A program made the translations under genes and the position numbers. This document shows positions 20,372 through 27,876 of a stretch of 64,000 bases of DNA, in pieces. Where the stretch lies: positions 3,038,001 through 3,102,000 of the forward strand of contig NZ_JADBEM010000001.1 in assembly GCF_014873875.1 (NCBI RefSeq), read 5' to 3'. This stretch comes from Actinopolymorpha pittospori. GTDB lineage: Bacteria > Actinomycetota > Actinomycetes > Propionibacteriales > Actinopolymorphaceae. Numbering within the stretch: position 1 is the first letter of the stretch; each line of letters starts with the position of its first letter. The notes beneath the pieces are model-generated. The model searched no databases. It was not told where the DNA came from and worked only from the letters and a program-made list of their open reading frames with translations.

Positions 20372-20825
20372 TGAGGATCTCTCCGACCACCATGCCCTTG
20401 AGGTTGTCGACGATCGTCTTGGTGATCTGGCGGAAGATCGGGATCTGGAGGAGGGAGGCGCCGAGCGTGGCGACGGCGGTGGCGATGGCCTGGGCGATCG
20501 ACCAGATCTTGAGGAGCAGGACGAGCGCGGCGTAGATGACCAGGCCGACGCCGAGGGCCAGGGGGATCTGGCCGCCGTTGGTGAGTGCTTTGGCGGGGCC
20601 GTGTTGTTGCCAGTAGGTCCGGAAGGCTTCGATGGCCTAGTCGGTGTTGGTGTCCCAGACCTTGCCGGCGGCGGTGTGGGCGTCTCGTGCCATCGCGGCG
20701 ATCTTGGGCATCACCTCGAGCCAGGCCTGGCCGATCCGAAACAGCTTCTCCTCATCGGCGTCGGGCCAGTCCAGGCCGGCGAGGTTCATGACCGTGACGA
20801 GTCCGCCGGGCGGTTGGAGGCCCAT
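20364..20825 (-). pseudogene. ESX-like/secreted-protein gene interrupted by an in-frame amber codon
   Basis: A 154-codon frame runs from ATG 20825 to TAA 20364, but codon 63 (20637-20639) is TAG. Before it are 62 residues (MGLQPPGGLVTVMNLAGLDW...), after it 90 residues that continue sensibly: a helix, then a hydrophobic segment (IPLALGVGLVIYAALVLLLKI) and a second helix. Codon usage and the downstream GTG overlap with the next gene continue as if the whole frame was recently one gene. A CAG to TAG change would explain it. It could be a sequencing error, a young pseudogene, or suppressed. It follows the WXG-like gene at 20835 by nine bases. Confidence 0.7.
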
Positions 20826-20834
20826 CCCGGCGCC

Positions 20835-21164
20835 TCAGATGTTGGCCAGTGGGTCGCCGGCCCACTGGACGGTGGCGGTGGCCTTGCCCTGGGAGGCCTG
20901 GTAGTTGTCGGCCATCACGCCGAGGTCTTCGGCGTCGGTGCGCATGATGGCGGCTACTTCGTCGAAGAGGTCGAAGATCTTGTCGGCGCAGATGGTGCAG
21001 GTCTCACCGATCAGGCTGCCGATGTCGTCGCTGCCCCACGGCTCCCCGAAGCCGGCCAGCAGCTGCTCCGTCTCCTGCGTCAACGACTCCAGGTCACCCG
21101 CGAGCCGGCCCAGGTCGCCGCCGGCCGTACGGATCACACCCCAGTCGATCCTGCGCTCATCCAT
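20835..21164 (-). CDS. WXG100/ESX-like small helical protein
   Basis: 109 residues, all-helical, with a WG turn (GEPWGSDDIG) in the middle of two helices, the layout of ESX substrates and of the N-terminal parts of actinobacterial polymorphic toxins. No signal peptide, so export would be by a type VII system encoded elsewhere. It is the first gene of the leftward cluster 21164-19451. No toxin domain is visible in it or in its partner. Confidence 0.7.
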   Translation of the reverse strand: MDERRIDWGVIRTAGGDLGRLAGDLESLTQETEQLLAGFGEPWGSDDIGSLIGETCTICADKIFDLFDEVAAIMRTDAEDLGVMADNYQASQGKATATVQWAGDPLANI

Positions 21165-21319
21165 CGCTCGTACTCCCGTGCGCCGCCGAGTGTTCGGTCA
21201 CGCGGAACGAGGTGACCGGTGTGCAGATGGTAGAGACTTCCGGGCCCACGTGGTCCCTGGGCGACTCGGGGCTGTGGACAACCGGTGGGCCGGGCGGGCG
21301 ACGTTCGAGCGACGGCGTC

Positions 21320-21889
21320 CTAGTCGACCGTTGGAGTCTCGGTGGCTCGGGGATCGACGCAGACGGGAATCGGCGTGTCGACGTCCATGGCGGTCGGCCC
21401 CTTCGCCGCGAGGCCGTGGAAGTCGCTGCCCAGGACGATGTCGACACTCACGTCGTCGCGGTTGTCGGAGCGGACGGTCGGGTTGGTGAGGTTGGCGGCG
21501 ACGAGGAGGACCTCGGGTGCGTTGGAGGCACGTCCCCGCACCTCGACCCGCGCCACCTTCGAGTCCCGGTCGTTACCGACGGTGTCGACGGTGAAGCCGC
21601 GCTGGCGAAGCTGTTCGGCCGTACGGTCGGCGAGTCCCGACACGCGCCCGGCGTTGAGGACGTTGACCGTCACTTTCGCGGCGGTGATCCGCTGCTTGAC
21701 ACCCGGGGAGGGGGAGTTGCACACCTCGGTGGGACCAATGCTGGGCACGCCCCTCATGACCGACTGGTAGCCGTACCACGCGGCCCCGGAGACCAGGGCG
21801 ACCAGGACGACAAGCGTGAGGGGGCCACGAATCTTGCGTCTGCGACGGCGCCGAATCCTGCGTTGCTCGGCGGTGTCGTCCCACGCCAT
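21320..21889 (-). CDS. Membrane-anchored LytR C-terminal-domain protein
   Basis: 189 residues: a basic cytoplasmic tail (RRIRRRRRRKIRG), one transmembrane helix (PLTLVVLVALVSGAAWYGY), then an extracytoplasmic LytR_C domain with VTVNVLNAGRVSGLADRTAEQLRQRGF, a diagnostic pattern for that family. Such proteins lie beside, but do not contain, the LCP phosphotransferase that attaches wall polymers. A wall or envelope role is likely. ATG 21889. Confidence 0.85.
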   Translation of the reverse strand: MAWDDTAEQRRIRRRRRRKIRGPLTLVVLVALVSGAAWYGYQSVMRGVPSIGPTEVCNSPSPGVKQRITAAKVTVNVLNAGRVSGLADRTAEQLRQRGFTVDTVGNDRDSKVARVEVRGRASNAPEVLLVAANLTNPTVRSDNRDDVSVDIVLGSDFHGLAAKGPTAMDVDTPIPVCVDPRATETPTVD

Positions 21890-21916
21890 GCCCGCCCCCT
21901 TCCCCGCTGAGAACCA

Positions 21917-22213
21917 TCAGCCCCTGAGCCGAAGCACGCGGGCGTGCAACACCATCCGTTGGTGCAGGGCGGCTCGCAGGGCCCGATGCAAGCCGTCCTC
22001 GAGATACAGCTCGTTGTCGTATTCGACCACGTGCGCGAAGAGATCGCCGTAGTAGGTGGAATCCTCCGCGAGAAGTGTGTCGAGATCCAGGGTGCGCTTG
22101 GTCGTGACCAACTGGTCGAGTCGGATCGGGCGCGGTGGCAGCTCAGCCCACTCGCGCTGGGTCGTGCCGTGCTCGGGATAGGGACGTCCGTCGCCGACTC
22201 GCTTGAAGATCAC
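21917..22213 (-). CDS. Conserved small actinobacterial protein
   Basis: 98 residues with a compact pattern: RPYPEHG and RPIRLDQLVTTKRTLDLDTLL near the N-terminus, then YLEDGLHRALRAALHQRMVLHARV. The DGLHRALRA segment resembles the nucleotide-pocket motif of ParB-like N-terminal domains (DGxHR), but no helix-turn-helix follows. It sits 27 bases upstream of the LytR_C gene on the same strand and is probably co-transcribed with it. Function unknown. Confidence 0.75.
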   Translation of the reverse strand: MIFKRVGDGRPYPEHGTTQREWAELPPRPIRLDQLVTTKRTLDLDTLLAEDSTYYGDLFAHVVEYDNELYLEDGLHRALRAALHQRMVLHARVLRLRG

Positions 22214-22379
22214 GCTTCGGCAGTGTAGTGGTGCCTGCTCGATGTGACCGGACAGAAGCGGTAGGTGTCCCCAGCGTAGGCCGGTCCGGGTGTCTCACGC
22301 CGCCCTCTGGCCAAGTGGGTCAGCCGATTCACCCTTGGGTATGACAGCTCGCGGGTTTCCGGTGGGCGGGTGCGTGGAC

Positions 22380-22405
22380 GAAGAAGATCATCAACGATCT
22401 GGCGA
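22380..22405 (+). repeat. 26-nt fragment matching the 5' end of dhaK
   Basis: Twenty bases at 22380-22399 are identical to dhaK codons 1-7 at 23522-23541. After one mismatch, five more bases match (25 of 26). It overlaps the stop codon of the convergent gene at 22391. It is either a recombination scrap or a chance match. Confidence 0.5.
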
Positions 22406-23302
22406 CGCTTCCGTCCCGCGCTCAGGACGCTCGGCCGACAGGGCGCGCAGCGCGTCCGCCTGTCCGCGTAGCGCCTCGAGGGCGGCCTCGACACTCGTCG
22501 ACGCGTCGCCCACACCGCGCATGAGGTCGGCCGACACGTCGTCGTCTCCCAGCGCGGCGAGCGCGCCGCGGATCCGGTCGTGGACGGCATCGGACTGGAC
22601 GGCCGCGTCGACGGCGAGGAGCGACTCCTCGACTCTCTTCACTGCTTCGGCGTACCCGTAGATCGTCTGTACCCGCCGGTCGATCGCGTCCTCGGCGGCC
22701 TGGACGGCGCTCACCTGGTCGGGCAGCCCACCACCGGTCGCGCTCAACAGCTTCCGCGCCTCGGCGAGCTGCGCCAACGCGCTCGCGATCCGCCATTGTT
22801 CGCCGGCCAGCAGGGCCAGGCCGTCGCCGAGGTGTCCCTCGCGCGCCGAGCGGGACATGGCCACCCGCAGCACCGCGTCGACGACGTCACGCATCACCGG
22901 CTGGTACTGCGGATGCAGGTCCCGGTCAGGAATGATCACCCGCGCCCGGAGCTCGGCGTCGTCGCGCTGACGATCGGAGTGCCCTTTGATCTGCAGCGCG
23001 ACGTGTGCGACAAAGGGTGCACCCAACGCCAGGATCACGGCCCGGGCGAAGAGGTCGATACCCGGTTGGATCACGAGGATGATCCAGACCACCGCGAGGA
23101 CCGACAGGTAACCGACCGACCGCGGACTGACCCGCTCGGTCGCCCCTTCGAGCCAGCGCGCACCGGCCCGACGCACGCGGGCCCGATCGGGCGCGGCGAG
23201 GCTCAGTGGAACCAGGATGTCGCGTCCGCCGATCCGGATGACCCCCGCTGCCGGACTCTCCCGTACCTCTTTGGCAGGCCCGGCTCGCCCGTCTGGCTGC
23301 AT
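22391..23302 (-). CDS. Membrane-anchored coiled-coil protein
   Basis: 303 residues. Two adjacent hydrophobic segments near residues 62-100 (GYLSVLAVVWIILVI and LFARAVILALGAPFVAHVAL) anchor it. The rest is predicted helical and coiled-coil, with many alanine/arginine heptads and an acidic C-terminus. ATG 23302 is used; longer frames start in sequence with different bias. No enzymatic motif. It lies upstream of and divergent from dhaK, separated by the hairpin element at 23398. Role unknown. Confidence 0.7.
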   Translation of the reverse strand: MQPDGRAGPAKEVRESPAAGVIRIGGRDILVPLSLAAPDRARVRRAGARWLEGATERVSPRSVGYLSVLAVVWIILVIQPGIDLFARAVILALGAPFVAHVALQIKGHSDRQRDDAELRARVIIPDRDLHPQYQPVMRDVVDAVLRVAMSRSAREGHLGDGLALLAGEQWRIASALAQLAEARKLLSATGGGLPDQVSAVQAAEDAIDRRVQTIYGYAEAVKRVEESLLAVDAAVQSDAVHDRIRGALAALGDDDVSADLMRGVGDASTSVEAALEALRGQADALRALSAERPERGTEASPDR

Positions 23303-23397
23303 GCTCGCAGAGTAGCGGCGGCGCACTCGCCGTGGCAGCCTCCGACAATGCCCGGCCATTCACCGAAACCCGAGGTCCCGGCACGGAGCGAGTCGAG

Positions 23398-23466
23398 GGA
23401 ACTCCCTACGTTCTGTCTTCCGCTTCAGGAGCGAAACGCCTCGAGGAGGAACAGAGAATGGAGGTA
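23398..23466 (+). repeat. Diverged chromosomal copy of the palindromic hairpin element
   Basis: 69 nt that align without gaps to the prophage element at 40544-40612, 58 of 69 identical. The core TTCCGCTTCA and the right arm GAGGAGGAA are conserved, but the outer arms no longer pair perfectly. It sits in the promoter-distal gap between the divergent genes at 23302 and dhaK. Confidence 0.8.
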
Positions 23467-23519
23467 CGCGCCGCATTGCCACATGCGCCGAGCGTCTCCG
23501 GTGGGGTAGAGGTGGAGCT

Positions 23520-23850
23520 ATGAAGAAGATCATCAACGATCCGGCGAACGTCGTCGACGAGGCACTGGCCGGGATGGCCGCCGCCCACGCCGACCTGATC
23601 GAGGTCCACCGTGATCCCCACTACGTCGTCGCGCGCGAGGCGCCGCGACGGGGCAAGGTGGGTGTCGTCTCCGGCGGCGGGAGCGGGCACGAGCCGTTGC
23701 ACGCGGGCTTCGTCGGCTTCGGGATGCTCGACGCCGCCTGCCCGGGCCCGGTGTTCACCTCACCTTCCCCCGACCCGATCCTGGCGGCGACGATGGCCGT
23801 CGACGCCGGTGCCGGCGTCCTCCACATCGTGAAGAACTACACCGGCAACT
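23520..23850 (+). pseudogene. dhaK: 5' fragment of dihydroxyacetone kinase DhaK, split by prophage
   Basis: ATG 23520, preceded by AGGTGGAG, opens with [19 protein letters not shown] and continues through [16 protein letters not shown] (dihydroxyacetone-binding motif) to HIVKNYTG, all clear DhaK sequence. At about residue 110 the host sequence ends: the expected continuation (D-x-x-NF-M-A-E) is replaced by [17 protein letters not shown] and a stop at 23915 inside the integrase gene. The rest of the gene should lie at attR, outside the window. The covalent histidine that binds the ketone comes later in the protein and is missing here, so the fragment cannot be functional. Confidence 0.9.
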
Positions 23851-23860
23851 TCAGTCATCT
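23830..23860 (+). other. Prophage-chromosome junction (attL)
   Basis: dhaK homology stops between 23838 and 23850, in AACTACACCGGCAAC, and the integrase start is 22 bases on. The crossover dinucleotide cannot be fixed without attR or an intact dhaK. Confidence 0.75.
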
Positions 23861-23871
23861 ACACTTCCGAC

Positions 23872-25365
23872 ATGCGCGCGTTGATCTACGCAAGGCTCAG
23901 CCGGTCGAAGGATAACTCGACCTCCATCGTCCGCCAGCTCGAAGCCTGCCGTCAGGAGGCCGAGCGCCGAGGGTGGCAGGTCGTAGGGGAGTATGCCGAC
24001 GACGGAGTGAGCGGCGCCGTCGACCCGAGCGAGCGCCCCGAGGCGACGAAGCTCCTCGCCCGGCTCGACGAGGCCGACGTGATCCTCGTCTGGAAGCTCG
24101 ACCGGCTCGCGCGATCCTTCCTGGCGTTCGCCGACCTCATGCGCGTGAGCGACCGGGCCGCGGTCGGTATGACCTCGGTCACGGAGCCGCTGGACACGAC
24201 GTCACCCATGGGCCGGGCGATGATCCAGATAATCGCGGTCTTCGCAGAGCTGGAGCGCGCCATGATCCGGGAGCGGTCGCTCGCCAGCCGGGCATACCTC
24301 CGCACGACCGAGCGGCACATCTCCGGGCGGGCTCCGTACGGCCTCCGGATCGTCCCGGCGGCGGACGGCAAGGGCAAGGCGCTACAACGCGATCCCGAGG
24401 CCGTAGAGGTCATCAGGGAGATCCTTGCGCGCCTCGTCGACGGCGAGCCTGGGACGACCATCGCGGCCGATCTGGAACGCCGGGCGGTGCCGACGCCGCG
24501 GGTCCGCACGAGCTTGAAGCCGAACCCGAAGCCGTCGCACTGGAGCTACCAAGCGATCAAGCACATGCTCGGGCACCCGTCCCTCCTCGGGCACAAGATC
24601 GACGAGCGGGGGCACGTGCGCCGCGACGAGCAGGGCGCGGAGCTGATCTTCTGGGAGCCGGTCACGGACCGGGCGACCCTGGAGGCGGCGCGGCTGGCAG
24701 TCGAGGCGCGGAGCGTGGACAAGACGAGCCCGAACCGCCGCCATTGGCTCTTTGGCGTGGCGCTCTGTGCGAAGTGCGGCCGACCGCTGACCCAGAACGC
24801 GAGGGCGGGGCGGTCCTACGTCGAGAGGGGCTGGGACACGCGGTCTGTGCTCCGCTGCCTCGGCACCCGCGAGGAGCCGTGTGCCGGCGTGCTGATCGCT
24901 GAGCACAAGCTGTCCGAGTGGGTCGAGGAGGAGGTCCTCCGGACCGTGGGGCGCTTCGAGGCCATCGAGCCTGTCTACGTGCCCGGGAGCGACGTCGAGG
25001 CCGATCTCGCGGCCGTTGAGCGAGCGATCGGGAACCTCCGAGACGACCGGGACGCCGGGCTCTTCGACGACGACGAGGACGACTACCGCGAGCGCATGTC
25101 GGCGCTTGTCGGCCGCCGGAAGGCCCTACGCGCCGCGCCTAGCACCGAGCCGCGCTGGCAGTACCGCTCTATGGGCTGCACCGTCGCGGAGTTGTGGAAG
25201 ACGCTGGAGCCGGCCGGCCGAGGTGACCTCCTCCGGACGATGGGCGTCACAGTGGAGGTCTCCTCGGCGAACCGGCGGAGGAACGTCACCACGGGCGAGC
25301 GCGCCCGGGTGGTCCTCCCAGACGAATCCGGCGCCTGGCAGGCGCCTCTCGAACAGGCGTTCTAA
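23872..25365 (+). CDS. int: Large serine integrase
   Basis: 497 residues. The resolvase catalytic domain begins [18 protein letters not shown] with the nucleophile at Ser10 and the arginine-rich active site in [11 protein letters not shown]. The recombinase domain follows ([12 protein letters not shown]), then a zinc ribbon (CAKCGRP and later a second cysteine pair around GTREEPCAG) and a helical C-terminal region. It would catalyse attP x attB integration alone and excision with a directionality factor, probably the gp3-like protein at 38384. ATG 23872 lies only about 20 bases inside the prophage edge, as expected. Confidence 0.97.
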   Translation: MRALIYARLSRSKDNSTSIVRQLEACRQEAERRGWQVVGEYADDGVSGAVDPSERPEATKLLARLDEADVILVWKLDRLARSFLAFADLMRVSDRAAVGMTSVTEPLDTTSPMGRAMIQIIAVFAELERAMIRERSLASRAYLRTTERHISGRAPYGLRIVPAADGKGKALQRDPEAVEVIREILARLVDGEPGTTIAADLERRAVPTPRVRTSLKPNPKPSHWSYQAIKHMLGHPSLLGHKIDERGHVRRDEQGAELIFWEPVTDRATLEAARLAVEARSVDKTSPNRRHWLFGVALCAKCGRPLTQNARAGRSYVERGWDTRSVLRCLGTREEPCAGVLIAEHKLSEWVEEEVLRTVGRFEAIEPVYVPGSDVEADLAAVERAIGNLRDDRDAGLFDDDEDDYRERMSALVGRRKALRAAPSTEPRWQYRSMGCTVAELWKTLEPAGRGDLLRTMGVTVEVSSANRRRNVTTGERARVVLPDESGAWQAPLEQAF

Positions 25366-25411
25366 ACTGATGACGGGGCCGCAAACTGGGCAGGGGACCG
25401 GTCCCAAAGAG

Positions 25412-25447
25412 AGCGGCACCCTCCAGCTCCAGGCCGAGGGTGCCGCT
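25412..25447. terminator. Bidirectional terminator after integrase
   Basis: AGCGGCACCCTC with perfect complement, 12-base loop, followed by TCTTTCGTT on the plus strand. It lies between the integrase and the convergent gene at 25463. Confidence 0.9.
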
Positions 25448-25462
25448 TCTTTCGTTGCTCGG

Positions 25463-25657
25463 TTACTGGCTTCGTCGCTTCCGGTAGAGACCGCCGAAGA
25501 GGCCGAGCACGGCGAGGAACACCGTCACTGCGCTCTCCGGGCCGTTCAGCCACAACGCCACGCCCGCGAGGGCGACCGCGACGGTGAGGCCGGCAAAAGG
25601 GGTGGGGGCCAGCGGCGGGCGGCTAGCTGGCAACCGTTCGGAATCGCGTAGGCTCAC
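25463..25657 (-). CDS. Small membrane protein
   Basis: 64 residues. The N-terminus is charged; two hydrophobic stretches follow (FAGLTVAVALAGVALWL and AVTVFLAVLGLFGGL) and it ends in basic RKRRSQ. GTG 25657 follows AAAGGGAGT at good spacing. Located beside the integrase in the lysogenic region, it might be expressed from the prophage. No family recognised. Confidence 0.7.
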   Translation of the reverse strand: MSLRDSERLPASRPPLAPTPFAGLTVAVALAGVALWLNGPESAVTVFLAVLGLFGGLYRKRRSQ

Positions 25658-25810
25658 GGCAGGACTCCCTTTCTAGGAGTGGAGTTTCGGGTGCGGGGCC
25701 CGCCGACCTTTGCCGGGTGGGGCGGGCCTCCGCGATCACTGAGATGACAGTAACCCGGGAACACCCCAGTCCCCCGACCAGCGGGACGCCCTCAAGGAAC
25801 GTTCGATGCC

Positions 25811-25854
25811 ATGGATGCACAAGGATTAACATGGATTAACAAGGATTAACATGG
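25811..25854 (+). repeat. Helically phased 10-bp tandem repeats
   Basis: Consecutive decamers ATGGATGCAC, AAGGATTAAC, ATGGATTAAC, AAGGATTAAC and ATGG. The unit WWGGATTAAC recurs exactly every 10 bp in an AT-rich patch of otherwise GC-rich DNA. Suggests cooperative protein binding on one DNA face. Confidence 0.8.
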
Positions 25855-26120
25855 CGATCGTTACCGACTTGAGACCGACGCGAACGCCGATGCACCTTCG
25901 TTCACGTGCGCCTACGTCTCGACGCGCCCACTTCTGTCGCCGAACTGTGATCGGCGCGAATGCAAAGAGAGCCCTCGCCGAGGGAGGACTCGATCTCGGC
26001 CAGCACCTCGCCGTCGAGTTTTTCCCGGTTCGACCCGCGCCTGGGCGCCGCGGACGGTCTTACGCACTGCTTCCCCGGCCAGGTCGGGCAGCGTCCGTGT
26101 TATCCACCACGGGGTAACCG

Positions 26121-26198
26121 TCAGAAGGACCTGCGCCGTACGGCGTGTGATCCGGAGGCCGGGGGTGCCGCTTCTGCTGTCAAGAGGCGGGGGCCTAT
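26121..26198 (-). pseudogene. Degraded zinc-ribbon gene fragment
   Basis: The frame ending at 26121 reads ...PASGSHAVRRRSF, matching the C-terminus of the intact gene at 26589 (...HAVRRRAF), and the DNA AGAAGGACCTGCGCCG resembles 26590-26605. A stop lies 25 codons upstream. The cysteines are gone. Confidence 0.5.
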
Positions 26199-26261
26199 TC
26201 AGTCGATAGGCAACCGGTCGTCCGTCCTGGGAATGGGGGCCATCCGACCCTTGTTGTAAAG

Positions 26262-26276
26262 GTTAGCTCTGCTAAC
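26262..26276. promoter_or_regulatory. Palindromic operator candidate
   Basis: GTTAGC-TCT-GCTAAC, a perfect 15-bp inverted repeat 34 bases upstream of the small gene at 26310. A near copy (GTTAGC-ACCG-GCTAAT) precedes its paralogue at 41416. Confidence 0.65.
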
Positions 26277-26309
26277 GAGCTAGTAACCATGAGGCAAGGG
26301 GGTACGGGG

Positions 26310-26585
26310 GTGCAAAGGGCGATCTTGGCGCGCGCCAAGCGGTGCGCGGAACGGCATGCACGCGAAAAGAGCGACCCGACAACGGATCAGTGTCTAGCCA
26401 TCGGGGTGCAGTGCGGCGTCGCCGCGACCCTCGACGTACTGGGCATCCAGCTCAGACGGCTGCCTCTGGGCGATGGCTTGACGAGCGTCGCGCGGCGCAC
26501 GGAACCGCTGCCGGATCATGACCACGGACCGCTTCCAGACGATGACTCGTCGATAGGATCTCTTCCGGACGACTTCCTGACGTAG
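26310..26585 (+). CDS. Small protein of the IGVxCGxAAxLD family, paralogue 1
   Basis: 91 residues. The core AIGVQCGVAATLDVLGIQL is shared with the proteins at 32655 and 41416. The N-terminal helix (AILARAKRCAERHAREK) aligns with theirs. The C-terminal 35 residues (acidic, DHDHGPLPDDD) are unique. GTG 26310 is preferred because AAGGGGG lies eight bases upstream; ATG 26289 lacks a ribosome site. It is rightward, against the neighbouring genes, with its own palindromic operator and convergent with the gene at 26589. Function unknown. Confidence 0.7.
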   Translation: MQRAILARAKRCAERHAREKSDPTTDQCLAIGVQCGVAATLDVLGIQLRRLPLGDGLTSVARRTEPLPDHDHGPLPDDDSSIGSLPDDFLT

Positions 26586-26588
26586 CGC

Positions 26589-26825
26589 CTAGAAGGCCCT
26601 GCGCCGGACGGCGTGAAGGTCGTCGAGCCGCCTGATGGGCTGCCCGGAGGCCGTGCGGCACCACTGCCCGGGGTCGGCGTGGCAGTGTCCGCAGGGGCGG
26701 GCTAGCACCCTGGCGAGGACGGCGCGCTCGCCCTCGTCGCACCCGTCCAGCTCCGGCAGGGATGTGTCAAACACCCAGTCGACGACGCCGCAGTCGGAGT
26801 CCGTGGCGTGGGTCTCCTCGTTCAC
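26589..26825 (-). CDS. Phage zinc-ribbon protein
   Basis: 78 residues with CGHCHADPGQWCRTASG followed by HAVRRRAF at the end, the pattern of actinophage zinc-finger proteins with a CxxC...C...H site. The N-terminal half is acidic. ATG 26825 is preceded by GGGAGGAAGAAGTGA. The likely role is nucleic-acid or protein binding. It ends four bases from the convergent small gene at 26585. A degraded partial copy lies at 26121. Confidence 0.8.
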   Translation of the reverse strand: MNEETHATDSDCGVVDWVFDTSLPELDGCDEGERAVLARVLARPCGHCHADPGQWCRTASGQPIRRLDDLHAVRRRAF

Positions 26826-26869
26826 TTCTTCCTCCCGTGATGGTGATGCTCCGAGGCCACTCGAAGAGA

Positions 26870-26905
26870 AAGCGCCCCGACCCTTCGCGAGGGGCCGGGG
26901 CGCTT
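26870..26905 (-). terminator. Terminator after collagen-like gene
   Basis: AAGCGCCCCG pairs with CGGGGCGCTT, with inner CCC/GGG pairs. It lies 14 bases past the stop of the leftward gene at 26919. Confidence 0.85.
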
Positions 26906-26918
26906 GGCTTGCTGGTTA

Positions 26919-27806
26919 CTAGGCAGCGGCGCAGACGGCGAACACCTGGAGCTGGTTCGCCTTCGTGCCGTTGTTGACAGCCTTCACGGTCCAGCCGTCC
27001 GACCCCCACGCGCCGGACTCGCCCTTCGTGAGGTTGCTCGGCATCGAGTAGTCGACGACGACGCTCGTCGCGCCCTGGGCGAGCTTGTAGCCGCCGCCGA
27101 TCGCGACCTTGCCCTCCGGGCACGTCTGCGTGCGGACGAAGTTCTGACCGATCGGCATGGTCACCTCCACGCCCACGACCTCGTAGCCGGACACGCCGTC
27201 CGCGCCCCTGTCGCCTGCCTCGCCCTTCTCACCCTGCGCGCCGGCGGGACCGGCGGCGCCGGGCTCACCCTGTGCGCCCTTGAGCGAGGCGAGCCAGTCG
27301 GTCTCTGTGCCCTCGAAGCCGCCGGCCTGGGCCAGCTCGTAGGCGGATTTGCCGTCAGCGCCGTTGGCGCCAGCGGCACCAGCGGCACCAGCAGCGCCCG
27401 CGGCGCCGTCCTCGCCCGCGTCACCCTTGGCACCCGCGTCGCCCTTCGCGCCCTTCAGGGAGATGAGCCACTGGGCCTCCGTGCCCTTGTAGCCGTTGCG
27501 CTTCGCGACCTCGTAAGCGGACTCCCCGGGCTTGCCCGTGGCGCCCACCTTGCCCTTGCCATCCCACTTGATCGGGAACTCATTCGACTTGCACGCGGTC
27601 GGCTTGCCGTTGGTCGTCGCCGGGACGATGCGGAGACCGGAGTAGCTCTTGGTGGAGCAGGCGTAGACGGTGTTGTACTGGTTGTACCCGTCCGCCGGGT
27701 CGATGGCCGCGTAGGCGGCGGCACCGCTGGCGACGACGATGCCGGCCCCTGCCGCGATGGCGATGAGACGGCGGCTCTTGCGCGTTGCGAACACGACACT
27801 CCTCAT
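26919..27806 (-). CDS. Secreted collagen-like repeat protein
   Basis: 295 residues. A signal peptide (basic start, LIAIAAGAGIVVASGAAAYA) is followed by a cysteine-containing domain, then Gly-X-Y runs (KGAKGDAGAKGDAGEDG and GAQGEPGAAGPAGAQG) interleaved with two copies of the SAYExAxxxGxxGTExxWLxSLKG module, and a beta-rich C-terminal domain that has two cysteines and ends AVCAAA. It would be exported and could trimerise through the collagen-like part. It has its own terminator and lies between the integrase and regulators, so it is a good candidate lysogenic-conversion gene acting on the host surface. ATG 27806 has AGGGGGA upstream. Confidence 0.85.
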   Translation of the reverse strand: MRSVVFATRKSRRLIAIAAGAGIVVASGAAAYAAIDPADGYNQYNTVYACSTKSYSGLRIVPATTNGKPTACKSNEFPIKWDGKGKVGATGKPGESAYEVAKRNGYKGTEAQWLISLKGAKGDAGAKGDAGEDGAAGAAGAAGAAGANGADGKSAYELAQAGGFEGTETDWLASLKGAQGEPGAAGPAGAQGEKGEAGDRGADGVSGYEVVGVEVTMPIGQNFVRTQTCPEGKVAIGGGYKLAQGATSVVVDYSMPSNLTKGESGAWGSDGWTVKAVNNGTKANQLQVFAVCAAA

Positions 27807-27876
27807 GTGAAAGGTCCCCCTGAGATGCCCGGCGGACGGACGGGGGTGTTCCGCCCGCCGGGGTTTGTGGTTGGGC

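Larger units (their letters stand above)
25658..26309. other. Non-coding control segment after the integrase module
   Basis: About 650 bp with no convincing gene. It contains the helically phased decamer repeats (25811-25854), a degraded C-terminal fragment of a zinc-ribbon gene (26121-26198, minus strand), and the palindrome at 26262-26276 in front of the rightward small gene. Open frames here have no ribosome sites or recognisable sequence. Confidence 0.6.

Noticed and set aside
25851..26259. Two overlapping rightward ORFs after the phased repeats
   Set aside because: No ribosome site, low-complexity translation, and the region carries repeats and a degraded gene on the other strand. I treat the region as non-coding.
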